Origin: Alphaproteobacteria bacterium
GTDB lineage: Bacteria; Pseudomonadota; Alphaproteobacteria; Rs-D84; CACZYB01
Length of the DNA: 64,000 bases
Direction: 5' to 3'
NCBI GenBank assembly: GCA_016297965.1
Contig: JAEDDP010000001.1
Span: 145,432 to 209,431 of the forward strand
Every line of letters begins with the position of its first letter. Position 1 is the stretch's first letter. Under the pieces are notes generated by a model. That model ran no database searches. It saw only the letters and a program-made list of their open reading frames with translations, and had not been told where the DNA came from. Made by a program: the position numbers and the translations under genes. Below, in pieces: positions 53,451 to 61,875 of the stretch.

Positions 53451-53744
53451 TTTGTAAAATAAGTTTAAAAAAATGAATTTTTTGTTTGCTATTTTGTTTT
53501 TAAATTGGTAAAAATATTTTCGTTGTTTGAAAACATCAGAATCGATTCCTTTTTTAATGTAAAAGAATCGGTTTTTTGGTGGTTTTTTAATGGTGTTTTA
53601 TGCTTGACAATCGTATCTTTACAAAAGATTCTTTGAAAATGCAACTGTTTGAATTTACAGATGAATTTATATTTGTCTTTGTTAAATAAAGTTGCCAAAA
53701 AAATAAACACTTGACTTTTTTTGTCAATGGTATTAAGAATCTTC

Positions 53745-53858
53745 GCATAAAGCAAATTTAATAGTTATGTTCTTTTAAGTTTGTTTGAAAGTTATTCCCT
53801 GTTGCGTTCCTTTTCTCTCCTTTCCTCCTTCTCTCCTCGCAACGGGGAATTTTTTTTA
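53745..53858 (+). ncRNA. candidate small RNA 2, pyrimidine-rich terminator loop
   Basis: A second hairpin of the same design: TTCCCTGTTGCG / CGCAACGGGGAA (53795-53849, 12 bp with one wobble) with a 31-base C/T-only loop containing CTCCTTTCCTCC and CTCCTC, then eight Ts. A possible promoter is TTGACT (53711-53716) with TAAGAA (53734-53739), so the 5' end is an estimate. Confidence 0.5.
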
Positions 53859-53915
53859 TCAAAAGTGTTAAAAAGTGCAAAAAAAATCCCCACATAAAGT
53901 GAGGATGAATTTTTA

Positions 53916-53991
53916 TGGTGGCGAGGGGCAGAATCGAACTGCCGACACAAGGATTTTCAGTCCTTTGCTCTACCAACTGAGCTACCTTGCC
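53916..53991 (-). tRNA. tRNA-Phe (GAA)
   Basis: 76 nt with encoded CCA at the 3' end (53918-53916). D arm GCTC/GAGC, anticodon stem AAGGA/TCCTT with loop CTGAAAA (anticodon GAA), T arm GGCAG-TTCGATT-CTGCC. The acceptor stem GGCAAGG/CCTCGCC has one A-C mismatch (positions 4 and 69), otherwise complete. No duplicate of its 3' end was found that would mark an attachment site. Confidence 0.93.
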
Positions 53992-54086
53992 ACAAGATGT
54001 GTAAATTTATAACCTATATTTTCACAAAACGCAACAAAAAAGTTTACTTTTTGTAATAATAGCTTGTTTTGATGACAAAATTATGG

Positions 54087-54092
54087 TATTAT
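54087..54092 (+). promoter_or_regulatory. -10 element for the exported-protein operon
   Basis: TATTAT at 54087-54092 with TTGTTT at 54064-54069, 17-base spacer, just upstream of the exported protein gene. Confidence 0.45.
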
Positions 54093-54122
54093 TGTACATA
54101 TAGTTTTAGGAGAAATTGGGAT

Positions 54123-55979
54123 ATGAGAAAAGTTTTTGTTTCGGTGTTGGTGCTTTCCGCTTTTGTGGCGAATATGGATTGTTATGGTGCAAGGAAAAGA
54201 AAATCATCCAAAAATGCCAGAACGGCAAGCATTCGTGAACGTTCTGTAAAAAGGATGGTTTCGTCAACGGCGTCTTCGTATTCATTGGCAACATCATCGT
54301 ACAGTTCTTCACTTCTTGAAAACCTTTCCCGATTTCAAAGTTCCGTTTTTGGTGAAAAGTTGATGTATGGAAAGTCGTATGCTCTTCAAGATATGTTTAC
54401 GATTGCGACACATTCCTATTATTACAAAAATGGGTCGCAGGCGGAATTAAAGGAACAATTTTGTTTCGGTCCATATATGAAACTTACCGGTGTTGGGGCA
54501 AGCAGTTCCGCAACATCTTCGGTGGTGGAAGCAAACGGTTCGTTGCAATGTGTTGATTTGGAAAAGGATACAATTTATTCTCTTTCATTATTGGATGCGA
54601 CCGATGGGCAAATTGAAAATGCACTTCATACGTCTTCGGTGTCCGGTGTGGTAAGTGGAGACCAAAGGGTTGCCTATGTTTCGCGGTCCGGAAATCCGAT
54701 TGCAACACAATATTTTAATTCCGAAAAATATATTGATGTAAGTGAGTATGCAAAGAAAATTAACGAAGCGGTTGCAATGGCGAAGTCTTCGTGTGGTTCA
54801 TTTAAAAGTGATATGGATAAGTTGAAAAGTCAACTTGGGTTTGGGGTTGCACTTTCATCCGGAATTGGTGTGGCATTGTCGGGGGCAAGTACCGGTGTTG
54901 GTATTTACAATATAAAAAAGACAAATGAAGTTCAATCCACAATTAAGAAACAAGAAAATATGCAAAAGAACCTTGAAGAAATTGCAAGGTCAAGTGATAC
55001 CGGTTATCAGGAGGTGAAGGATAAAAATTCAGGAAAGTTTGATGTAAGTCAAAAGGCAGAGAAAGAGATTATTGCAGATAAAAGAACTTATAAAACAAAG
55101 AATGAAATATCGAAAATTACGGATTTAAGAAGTTTGAATGCAACTTTGGTGAATAAAGAGAGTTGTGAACATATTGAAAGTTTTAAAGAGTATTGTGATA
55201 AATTGAATAATAAATGTAAAGATTTGCCTTCCAGTGAGAATGTTAACGATTATTTGAAAGGAATGCAAGCCTATTCCGGTGGTGATGAATATTATGAAGG
55301 ATGTTTTTCTGGTTCTGATGAAAACTTAACATTTGTAGATAGTATTTATTATGAATTGAAGGATGGGGAAAAAACTGATAAAGAATGTACAGGTTCTGAT
55401 AAAAGTAAGTGTACAGAAGAACCTAAAAAAAATTGTGTTGAGTTAAAGAATGATTTTAATGCTTTTGAAAACTTAACATTTGTAGATAGTATTTATTATG
55501 AATTGAAGGATGGGGAAAAAACTGATAAAGAATGTACAGGTTCTGATAAAAGTAAGTGTACAGAAGAACCTAAAAAAAATTGTGTTGAGTTAAAGAATGA
55601 TTTTAATGCTTTGTCGGAAGATGCAAAAAGAAGATGGATTTTCCAAAAGGATTATAATACTTATTCAGATTTAAAGAAACAATGTGATGTTGCGAATGGT
55701 AAGGTGGATACGGTTAATAAGTCAAGCGAACAATACAAAAAGTATGTTGACAGTGTTGATTCATCAATGAAGACATCCCGTAATTTGGATATTGTACAGG
55801 CAGGATTAAGTGGTGCGTCCACAATTGCCAGTGGTGTTTCTCTTGGGTTTTCCGTTTCCGCAATTGGTACGGTTGGTGATGCGATTGATGAACTTTCAAA
55901 ATGTAATGCTGCCATTTCAAAGTTAAGAAATGTTTATGGTGAATACAAGGCGGAATTAGAGGCGGATGAGGAGGAATAA
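54123..55979 (+). CDS. exported protein with post-signal basic segment and internal tandem repeat
   Basis: 618 residues from ATG 54123 (MRKVFVSVLVLSAFVA; the frame from 54069 lacks a ribosome site). Signal peptide ending DCYG/A, then a Lys/Arg/Ser-rich run (RKRKSSKNARTASIRERSVKR) like the exported family at 13.9-21.9 kb. Two Gly/Ala/Ser/Val membrane-like stretches: SSGIGVALSGASTGVGIYN and VQAGLSGASTIASGVSLGFSVSAIGTVGDAI. A 49-residue block with four Cys is present twice in tandem. Not recognised. Possibly an envelope protein with a paired glycine-rich hairpin. Confidence 0.7.
   Translation: MRKVFVSVLVLSAFVANMDCYGARKRKSSKNARTASIRERSVKRMVSSTASSYSLATSSYSSSLLENLSRFQSSVFGEKLMYGKSYALQDMFTIATHSYYYKNGSQAELKEQFCFGPYMKLTGVGASSSATSSVVEANGSLQCVDLEKDTIYSLSLLDATDGQIENALHTSSVSGVVSGDQRVAYVSRSGNPIATQYFNSEKYIDVSEYAKKINEAVAMAKSSCGSFKSDMDKLKSQLGFGVALSSGIGVALSGASTGVGIYNIKKTNEVQSTIKKQENMQKNLEEIARSSDTGYQEVKDKNSGKFDVSQKAEKEIIADKRTYKTKNEISKITDLRSLNATLVNKESCEHIESFKEYCDKLNNKCKDLPSSENVNDYLKGMQAYSGGDEYYEGCFSGSDENLTFVDSIYYELKDGEKTDKECTGSDKSKCTEEPKKNCVELKNDFNAFENLTFVDSIYYELKDGEKTDKECTGSDKSKCTEEPKKNCVELKNDFNALSEDAKRRWIFQKDYNTYSDLKKQCDVANGKVDTVNKSSEQYKKYVDSVDSSMKTSRNLDIVQAGLSGASTIASGVSLGFSVSAIGTVGDAIDELSKCNAAISKLRNVYGEYKAELEADEEE
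55320..55613 (+). repeat. perfect in-frame tandem duplication, 147 bp
   Basis: Units 55320-55466 and 55467-55613 are identical except for the final base by eye, and each adds 49 residues. The absence of divergence implies a very recent duplication. Confidence 0.95.
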
Positions 55980-55980
55980 A

Positions 55981-56664
55981 ATGAAACAAGTAAGTAAAAT
56001 ATTGTTGTGTTTGGCGGTGTCGGTTTATTCCTTTGATACAATGGCGAAGTTGTCATCAAATTCCGTTAAAAATCAGGTTGTGAATATTGAGTATGCACTT
56101 TCAAAGTGTAATTTCAGTGCGAACGTGCTTAACGAAATTAAAAGTAAGACCGTGGGCGGGGCTGTTTCGTCAGGCGTTGCGACCATTGGTTCCGGTGTGG
56201 CAACGACAACCTCTATTATCGCGGCGGTGAAAAGTTCAAAGTATGAGTATGAGTCAACGAATAGAGACAATTCCGCTGGGACAACAAATACTACCAATAC
56301 GACCACTACCGAGAATGAAGGTGAAAATCAGAATGAAGGTGAAAATCAGAATGAAGGTGAAAATCAGAATGAAGGTGGAAAAAAGAACGGAGGTGGAAAA
56401 AAGAACGGAGGAAAAGGAAACACGACAAATAATACAAGTAGATATGATACCTCAACAGAAGACAGGCGTGATGGTGTGAAAAAACTTAATTCTTCGTTGA
56501 AAAATTTGCGGGTGGCGTCGGCGATTGCGTCGGGTGTGGCAACCGGTGCGAACCTTGTGACCGTGACATTAAGTGGGACTTCGGTTTCGCAACTTGGGAA
56601 ATTGATGGATGATGCCGATGATTGTGAAGGCGCACTTAATTCAATTATTATTTCGGAAAAATAA
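55981..56664 (+). CDS. exported protein with glycine-rich hydrophobic hairpins and Glu/Asn repeat
   Basis: 227 residues from ATG 55981, one base after the previous stop. Signal peptide (about 1-20), ALSKCNFSANVLNEI, then VSSGVATIGSGVATTTSIIAAV and VASAIASGVATGANLVTVTLSGTSVSQLGKLMDDADDCEGAL, matching the SGAS...GVSLG...L-D-E-L-S-K-C arrangement of the preceding protein, so the two are related. Between them lies a Glu/Gly/Asn/Gln run from a short DNA repeat (56315-56400). Not recognised. Confidence 0.65.
   Translation: MKQVSKILLCLAVSVYSFDTMAKLSSNSVKNQVVNIEYALSKCNFSANVLNEIKSKTVGGAVSSGVATIGSGVATTTSIIAAVKSSKYEYESTNRDNSAGTTNTTNTTTTENEGENQNEGENQNEGENQNEGGKKNGGGKKNGGKGNTTNNTSRYDTSTEDRRDGVKKLNSSLKNLRVASAIASGVATGANLVTVTLSGTSVSQLGKLMDDADDCEGALNSIIISEK
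56315..56400 (+). repeat. short in-frame tandem repeat (18 bp)
   Basis: GAAGGTGAAAATCAGAAT repeated about three times, followed by GGAGGTGGAAAAAAGAAC-type units. It codes for an E-G-E-N-Q-N run in the exported protein and is a likely length-variable tract. Confidence 0.85.
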
Positions 56665-56695
56665 AAAACGAATCTTTGTTTAAATAATAATAAAA

Positions 56696-56733
56696 ATCCG
56701 GTTTGAAAGTCAATTTCAATGCCGGTTTTTATT
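56696..56733 (+). terminator. intrinsic terminator before ftsZ
   Basis: CCGGTTTGAAA / TTTCAATGCCGG (interrupted stem) followed by TTTTTA. Confidence 0.65.
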
Positions 56734-56871
56734 TTGTGCTTGGTTTGTTTTCCTATATTCATAAAAATAATTGGAAAAATTTGTATTTTTAGTTTTTATC
56801 TTCTTAACTTTTACCTTTTTTTATGGTATCATTAAGGAATGAAGTCAAATAAGGAAGTAAGGGGAGAAAAA

Positions 56872-58593
56872 ATGATTGATGGAAATTTCGGATATAAATC
56901 AGGTGATGACGATATTCAAAATTTTATTCCAAAAATTACGGTTATGGGTGTTGGCGGTGCAGGTTGTAATGCCGTTAATAATATGATTGCCCAAGGAATT
57001 GATGGTGTTGATTTTATTGTGGCAAATACCGATGCGCAATCCTTACTTCAATCAAAGGCACCAAAAAAAATTCAACTTGGTAAACAAACAACAAAGGGAT
57101 TTGGTGCGGGTTCCCGACCAGAGGTGGGACAAAAGGCCGCCGAGGAATCATCCAGTGAAATTACAGATGCGATAAAAAATGCAAACATTTTGTTTTTGAC
57201 CGCCGGAATGGGTGGTGGAACCGGAAGTGGTGCGATGCCGGTTATTGCCGAACTTGCCCGTGAAAAGGGTATTTTGACCGTTGCAATTATTACTACTCCA
57301 TTTGAATTTGAAGGAAAGAAAAAAGAAAAAATTGCACGTGAGGCATTGGAAAGATTGGTTCCAAATGTGGACTCCTATATCGTTCTTCCAAACCAAAATC
57401 TTTACCGTGTTGTTGATAAACAAATGACCTTTTTGAATGCGTTTAAGGTGTCCGATAATGTCCTTTATGAAGGGGTAAGAAATATTACTGATTTGATACG
57501 GATACCGGGGACAATCAACCTTGATTTTGCGGATATTCGTGCGGTTATGGAAAACAGTGGTCGTACGATTATTGGTACTTCTATTCAATCCGGTGTTGAT
57601 AGGGCGATAAAGGCGGTTGATGGAGTCCTTATGAACCCAATGCTTCAAGGAAATGATGTGCGTGGGGCAAGGTCGGTCCTTGTAAACATTACGGCAAATC
57701 CGGAAAACCTTTCGTTGGATGAACCGGAAACTATTATGAATAATATTCGTTCTTCTATTGATAGTGATGAAACAAATTTTTATTTGGGAACTTGTTTTGA
57801 TGTGTCAATGGGGGATGATTTAAAGGTGGCGATTATTGCGACCGGACTTAATGAGGCGAGTGCCGGTTCGTTTATTCCATCGGCACATAAATATACTTCA
57901 TCTTCGTTTACAGGCATTGAAGGTAAAAAGTCGGATGACAAGTTTGATGGTGTGAATTTTGCCTCCTCCAATTCAAAGGATGAGGAGCCTTTGCCAATTC
58001 AAAATGATACATTTGACAAGGAACCGGATATCGCAATAAAGGAGCTTGGCGCCGAAGATATGGTGTTGGAGAATAAGGAAGTTCGTGAAGGGCATGAAGA
58101 CACTTCATTTTTTGATGATGTGATGAAGGAAGATAACAGCTTTGATGCCTTTATGCGGAAAAATAATTCTTCAAGTATTGATGATTTTATCAATCGTGAA
58201 AGCGAGGAAATTTTGAAATCTTCCTCTCCGGATTTGGTGGCAAAACGTGATGATGATAATAATCCAGATGATGATCCAAATAATCCGAATGGTGGAAAAA
58301 AGAAAAGTCCTTTGTCTTCGTTCTTTGATATGCTTGGCGATTCAAAGGAGGATAATTTCTTTGACGATGTGGATAATTATGATGGAAAAGATTCAAAGCT
58401 TTCATCAAATGATGATTTAAAAATTACTGCATCCAAAAAGGAAGAAGTTCGTGAGGCCGATAATGTTGTATTTTTGGCGGGAAGTTTGGATGCCGGAAAG
58501 CAAAAGGAACAACAAACTGACTTGGTTGATATGCTTCAAAAGATGGAGGAAACATTGGATATTCCATCAATATTTAAAAAGAGTAATAGGTAA
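56872..58593 (+). CDS. ftsZ: cell division protein FtsZ
   Basis: 573 residues from ATG 56872 (GGGGAGAAAAA upstream, better than the in-frame ATG 56839). The tubulin-like GTPase has GVGGAGCNAVNNM and the signature MGGGTGSGAMPVIAE (about 112-127), plus the T7-loop region NLDFADIRAVMENSG. A long acidic variable linker (about 330-560) follows, and the C-terminal peptide DIPSIFKKSNR resembles the alphaproteobacterial D-I-P-x-F-L-R-R. It forms the Z ring and is regulated by MipZ (62531). No ftsQ/ftsA or mur genes adjoin it, so it is outside any dcw cluster. Confidence 0.97.
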   Translation: MIDGNFGYKSGDDDIQNFIPKITVMGVGGAGCNAVNNMIAQGIDGVDFIVANTDAQSLLQSKAPKKIQLGKQTTKGFGAGSRPEVGQKAAEESSSEITDAIKNANILFLTAGMGGGTGSGAMPVIAELAREKGILTVAIITTPFEFEGKKKEKIAREALERLVPNVDSYIVLPNQNLYRVVDKQMTFLNAFKVSDNVLYEGVRNITDLIRIPGTINLDFADIRAVMENSGRTIIGTSIQSGVDRAIKAVDGVLMNPMLQGNDVRGARSVLVNITANPENLSLDEPETIMNNIRSSIDSDETNFYLGTCFDVSMGDDLKVAIIATGLNEASAGSFIPSAHKYTSSSFTGIEGKKSDDKFDGVNFASSNSKDEEPLPIQNDTFDKEPDIAIKELGAEDMVLENKEVREGHEDTSFFDDVMKEDNSFDAFMRKNNSSSIDDFINRESEEILKSSSPDLVAKRDDDNNPDDDPNNPNGGKKKSPLSSFFDMLGDSKEDNFFDDVDNYDGKDSKLSSNDDLKITASKKEEVREADNVVFLAGSLDAGKQKEQQTDLVDMLQKMEETLDIPSIFKKSNR

Positions 58594-58621
58594 AACTTAT
58601 TTTTTAATTATCAAATTTAAT

Positions 58622-58656
58622 CCTCCCGGACTTTTGGTTCGGGAGTTTTTTTATTT
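58622..58656 (+). terminator. intrinsic terminator of ftsZ
   Basis: CTCCCG / CGGGAG stem with a 10-base loop and a run of Ts. The portal gene begins 22 bases further on, with no room for a separate promoter between. Confidence 0.75.
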
Positions 58657-58677
58657 AATCAAATAAGAGAGGTTTAT

Positions 58678-60192
58678 ATGATTGAAAATAATAAATATAT
58701 TGTTGATGATGTTGAACTTTCAAATATATATGACAGGTATTTGAAGGCAATGGAAAAACGTTCGTTGTGGGAAAATCACTGGAACGAATGTTATGAATAT
58801 GCTTTGCCACAAAAAAGTGGTTTGTTTTCAGGAAGGACAGAGGGGGCAAAAAAGAATATTGATATTTTTGATTCAACCGCGGAAAGTGCGGTGGAGCAGT
58901 TGGCGGGAAGCTTGCTTGCTCAACTTACTCCGCCTTGGTCAAAATGGTTCGGGCTTGGGTTTGGTGTGGATGTTGATGATGGTGATGACGACAGGCAACA
59001 AAAATATGCCGAACTGGACAATATTCAAAAGGTTTTGCAATCGCATTTTGACCGGTCAAATTTTTATGTGGAAGCGCATCAATGTTATTTGGATTTGATT
59101 ACTGTGGGAACCGCAGTGATGCTTATGGAAGAAAATAATGTTGGTGAAATTTCCGCATTTAATTTTACCGCCGTTCCGATGAACGAAGTGGCATTGGAAG
59201 AAAATGTAAATGGAAAATTGGATACGATTTTTCGTTGTTCGCGATTGACTCTTTTGAACCTTAAACTTCGGTTTGGGGAATTTAATTTTGATTCAAAACA
59301 GCTTGATGTAATTTATAAAAATCCGGATGCAAAGGTTTCTGTTATTGAGGCGGTATTTCCACGAATTACCCCAAGCGGACAGCAAGGGTATAACTATGTT
59401 GCATTTGTTGATGATGGCGATGGAATACTTTTGGCCGGTGATAAGTTCGTTTTGAAAACAGGTGTGTTTGCACATTCTCCGTTTATTTGTTTCAGGTGGC
59501 TTAAAGTGCCATCCGAAGTTTATGGACGGTCGCCAGTTATGAAGGCATTGCCGGATATAAAGACCGCAAATAAGGTAGTGGAACTTATCCTTAAAAATGC
59601 AAGTATAGCGGTCAGTGGTGTTTGGCAGGCGGATGATGATGGTGTCCTTAATATTTCAAATATTACCTTGGCACCAGGGGTGATTATTCCAAAGGCTGTT
59701 GGGTCAAGTGGACTTACACCACTTCAAACTGGTGCGGATTTTGATGTGTCGCAATTGGTGCTTTCCGATTTGCGGACAAAGATAAACCACAGTCTTTTGG
59801 TGGACCAATTATCGGCATTTACAACATCAAAGATGACGGCGACAGAAGTTATTGAACGAACGAATCAGATGAGCCGAATTTTGGGCGCAACGTATGGTCG
59901 TCTTCAATCTGAATTTTTGACACCGGTTATTTTGCGGGCGATTTCCATACTTAAAAGACGGGGTGAAATTTCGGATATTTTTGTGAATGGGCATGAGGTG
60001 GATTTGAAATACCAATCACCACTTGCAAAAAATCAGGCGGTACGTGATGCCGAAAATATTTTGGGATGGATAAAGTCCGTATCCGAACTTGGCGAGGAGG
60101 CATTGTCCGTGATTGATAAACGGGCGGTTGCACTTTGGCTTGCAAAGACATTTAGTATTCCGGAAAGGTTGATTGTGGAAAAAAATGGATGA
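58678..60192 (+). CDS. portal protein (T7 gp8-like head-tail connector)
   Basis: 504 residues. EKRSLWENHWNECYEYALPQKSGLF, FDSTAESAVEQLAGSLLAQLTPPWSKWFGLG and SPFICFRWLKVPSEVYGRSPVMKALPDIKTANKVVELILKN are hallmarks of the Head-tail_con family. MTATEVIERTNQMSRILGATYGRLQSEFLTPVILRAI is the C-terminal clip/wing area. Full length for the family. It is the ring through which the terminase pumps DNA. Its end overlaps the nuclease half of the terminase by 8 bases. Confidence 0.9.
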   Translation: MIENNKYIVDDVELSNIYDRYLKAMEKRSLWENHWNECYEYALPQKSGLFSGRTEGAKKNIDIFDSTAESAVEQLAGSLLAQLTPPWSKWFGLGFGVDVDDGDDDRQQKYAELDNIQKVLQSHFDRSNFYVEAHQCYLDLITVGTAVMLMEENNVGEISAFNFTAVPMNEVALEENVNGKLDTIFRCSRLTLLNLKLRFGEFNFDSKQLDVIYKNPDAKVSVIEAVFPRITPSGQQGYNYVAFVDDGDGILLAGDKFVLKTGVFAHSPFICFRWLKVPSEVYGRSPVMKALPDIKTANKVVELILKNASIAVSGVWQADDDGVLNISNITLAPGVIIPKAVGSSGLTPLQTGADFDVSQLVLSDLRTKINHSLLVDQLSAFTTSKMTATEVIERTNQMSRILGATYGRLQSEFLTPVILRAISILKRRGEISDIFVNGHEVDLKYQSPLAKNQAVRDAENILGWIKSVSELGEEALSVIDKRAVALWLAKTFSIPERLIVEKNG

Positions 60193-61057
60193 AGATTTTT
60201 TGGGTGAACCATTCCTTTGCGGTTATGACGTCCTTAAAATCCCGGTGATTGAAAACGGTGTTCCGGTGTGGAAAGAAAAGTTTCCGATTGAAAAAATTGA
60301 AAAGCTTAAAAAATCGGTTGGGATGAAAAAGTTTTCATCGCAAATGATGCTTACCCCTGTGGATATTAGTGATGGTAGGTTTGATGTATCAAAGCTTTTG
60401 TTTTATTCAGATGAGCTTTTACGGGTGGAACAAAACCAGCTTCTTAATTTTACAATAGGTTCACATAAAATTGTTTCTGTGTCGTGTTGGTGGGATCCGT
60501 CTTATGGTTCGGTAAATGGTGATGGTAGTGTTGTTTCTGTGGTATTTATTGATGAGGAGGGGAAATATTACCTTCACGATGTGAAATATTTGTATCATTC
60601 GGATGGCGAGGAGGTACAATCCGCGCACGAACAATGTGTACAGGTGGGGGAATTTATTAAACGGAATAATATTCCCCTTATTTATGTGGAAAGTAATGGT
60701 ATAGGTAAGTTTTTGCCGGAGTTTTTGAAATCCGAGCTTTTAAAGATGGGAATACAATGTAGTGTTGTGGCGAAAACATCAAAGGTTTCAAAGGCGATAA
60801 GGATTTTGGATGCATTTGATGTGATTGTTTCGGCTGGATACCTTTTTGTAAATGAAAAGGTTCGCCAAACTCCGTTTATTGCTGAATTTACCGATTGGAA
60901 TGTTGACAGTTCAATACATGATGATGGGCTTGACAGTGTGGCAGGTGCAATTTTGGCGGAACCGGTGAAAATGCCACTTACGGTTAGGAACAGGTTCGTT
61001 TTTCCACGGCGGACCTTGACTGGAATGTATAGGGTGAAGACTGATTTTAAAATATGA
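60185..61057 (+). CDS. large terminase, nuclease half (split gene)
   Basis: 290 residues from ATG 60185, overlapping the portal stop by 8 bases. The longer frame from TTG 60173 is less likely. After a linker (YDVLKIPVIENGVPVWKEKFPIEKIEKLK) that continues the ATPase half at 52602-53201, the RNase H-like nuclease has Asp104 (CWWDPSYG), Glu169 (YVESNG) and Asp247/Asp250 (HDDGLDSVAGAI), so its catalytic residues look intact. It would cut concatemeric or host DNA during packaging. No conserved ATPase motif is present, so it needs the other half for translocation. Confidence 0.85.
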   Translation: MDEDFLGEPFLCGYDVLKIPVIENGVPVWKEKFPIEKIEKLKKSVGMKKFSSQMMLTPVDISDGRFDVSKLLFYSDELLRVEQNQLLNFTIGSHKIVSVSCWWDPSYGSVNGDGSVVSVVFIDEEGKYYLHDVKYLYHSDGEEVQSAHEQCVQVGEFIKRNNIPLIYVESNGIGKFLPEFLKSELLKMGIQCSVVAKTSKVSKAIRILDAFDVIVSAGYLFVNEKVRQTPFIAEFTDWNVDSSIHDDGLDSVAGAILAEPVKMPLTVRNRFVFPRRTLTGMYRVKTDFKI

Positions 61058-61076
61058 CAAAAAATAAACAAAATAG

Positions 61077-61105
61077 TTGACAAATGGTAAAAATAAGGCT
61101 ATATT
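61077..61105 (+). promoter_or_regulatory. consensus promoter of the solenoid-like membrane protein
   Basis: TTGACA at 61077-61082 and TATATT at 61100-61105, 17-base spacer; AGAGGTG ribosome site before ATG 61136. Confidence 0.7.
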
Positions 61106-61135
61106 TCAATTACAAAAATAAATAGAGGTGATTTT

Positions 61136-61801
61136 ATGAATACCGAACAAAAAAGATATGTGTTTGTTTTTACAGGATTGTTTTTGGTTATCCTTGGCGG
61201 GTTGTTGTATATTCGCTCCTCAATCAATTCAAAAAAGGTTGCCGAAAAAAATGCTGTTATTGCCTATATAAAGGCAAACAAGGTTGAAAAACCAGAAAAT
61301 ATTTTTGTACCTTATCCTCGTCCAACAAAGCTTAACTTTGTATATGATAAGGATATTGATTTTAAGCGTACCATTTCTTTGCGGGCTGGACTTAAAAAAT
61401 TTACAGGGGATAAATACCTTAACAACTATCGTGTGGTTTGCGGTGGAAAAAATTGCAAAAGACAGGTTGTGACGACAAAGGATACAGCTGTTTTTAAAAG
61501 TGTTAATTCGTTAAGAAGAAGTAAAGTAAAGGTTCTTAACGGTGATGTTATGTTTTCAAAGGGAAACCTTTCCGCACTTAAACCAAACACATATATTATT
61601 GGTGATGTTTATATTCAGGACATCAATTTTGTAAAGATTCCTAAAAATTTCAGGATTGATGGAAATATTTACCTTATCAATTCCGAAGGTCTTACCTTTA
61701 TGGGAAACAATTTTATTGATGGTCATATTTATTTAAGTGGAAAAAGCAGTGTAAGGGCGTTTCCAAAAACAGTAAAGATGAGTGGTCAAATATTTATATA
61801 A
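61136..61801 (+). CDS. membrane-anchored beta-solenoid-like protein
   Basis: 221 residues: one helix near the N-terminus (VFVFTGLFLVILGGLLYI), a basic linker with a Cys pair (CGGKNC), and a C-terminal repeat of about 20 residues with the pattern G-D/N/H-V/I-Y-I/L (about 140-221: NTYIIGDVYIQDINFVKIPKNFRIDGNIYLINSEGLTF...). Such short repeats fold as a leucine-rich-repeat- or beta-helix-like stack. Not recognised. Its own promoter separates it from the terminase operon. Confidence 0.55.
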   Translation: MNTEQKRYVFVFTGLFLVILGGLLYIRSSINSKKVAEKNAVIAYIKANKVEKPENIFVPYPRPTKLNFVYDKDIDFKRTISLRAGLKKFTGDKYLNNYRVVCGGKNCKRQVVTTKDTAVFKSVNSLRRSKVKVLNGDVMFSKGNLSALKPNTYIIGDVYIQDINFVKIPKNFRIDGNIYLINSEGLTFMGNNFIDGHIYLSGKSSVRAFPKTVKMSGQIFI

Positions 61802-61827
61802 AAATTTCGTTTTGTTATTATTTTTTA

Positions 61828-61862
61828 CAGTCCCAAGGCATTTTTGTTTTGGGACTTTTTTA
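61828..61862 (+). terminator. intrinsic terminator before the Bbp19-like gene
   Basis: AGTCCCAA / TTGGGACT stem followed by a run of Ts. The next ATG lies 13 bases further on. Confidence 0.75.
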
Positions 61863-61875
61863 TGGGAGAAATTAT

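Noticed and set aside
53489..53755. An 88-residue minus-strand reading frame between the terminase half and tRNA-Phe
   Set aside because: No ribosome site, Lys/Phe/Asn-rich composition of random AT-rich DNA, and it overlaps promoter and terminator signals on the other strand.
53916..53991. tRNA-Phe as an integration site for the virion genes
   Set aside because: No integrase and no duplicated tRNA 3' end were found in the window.
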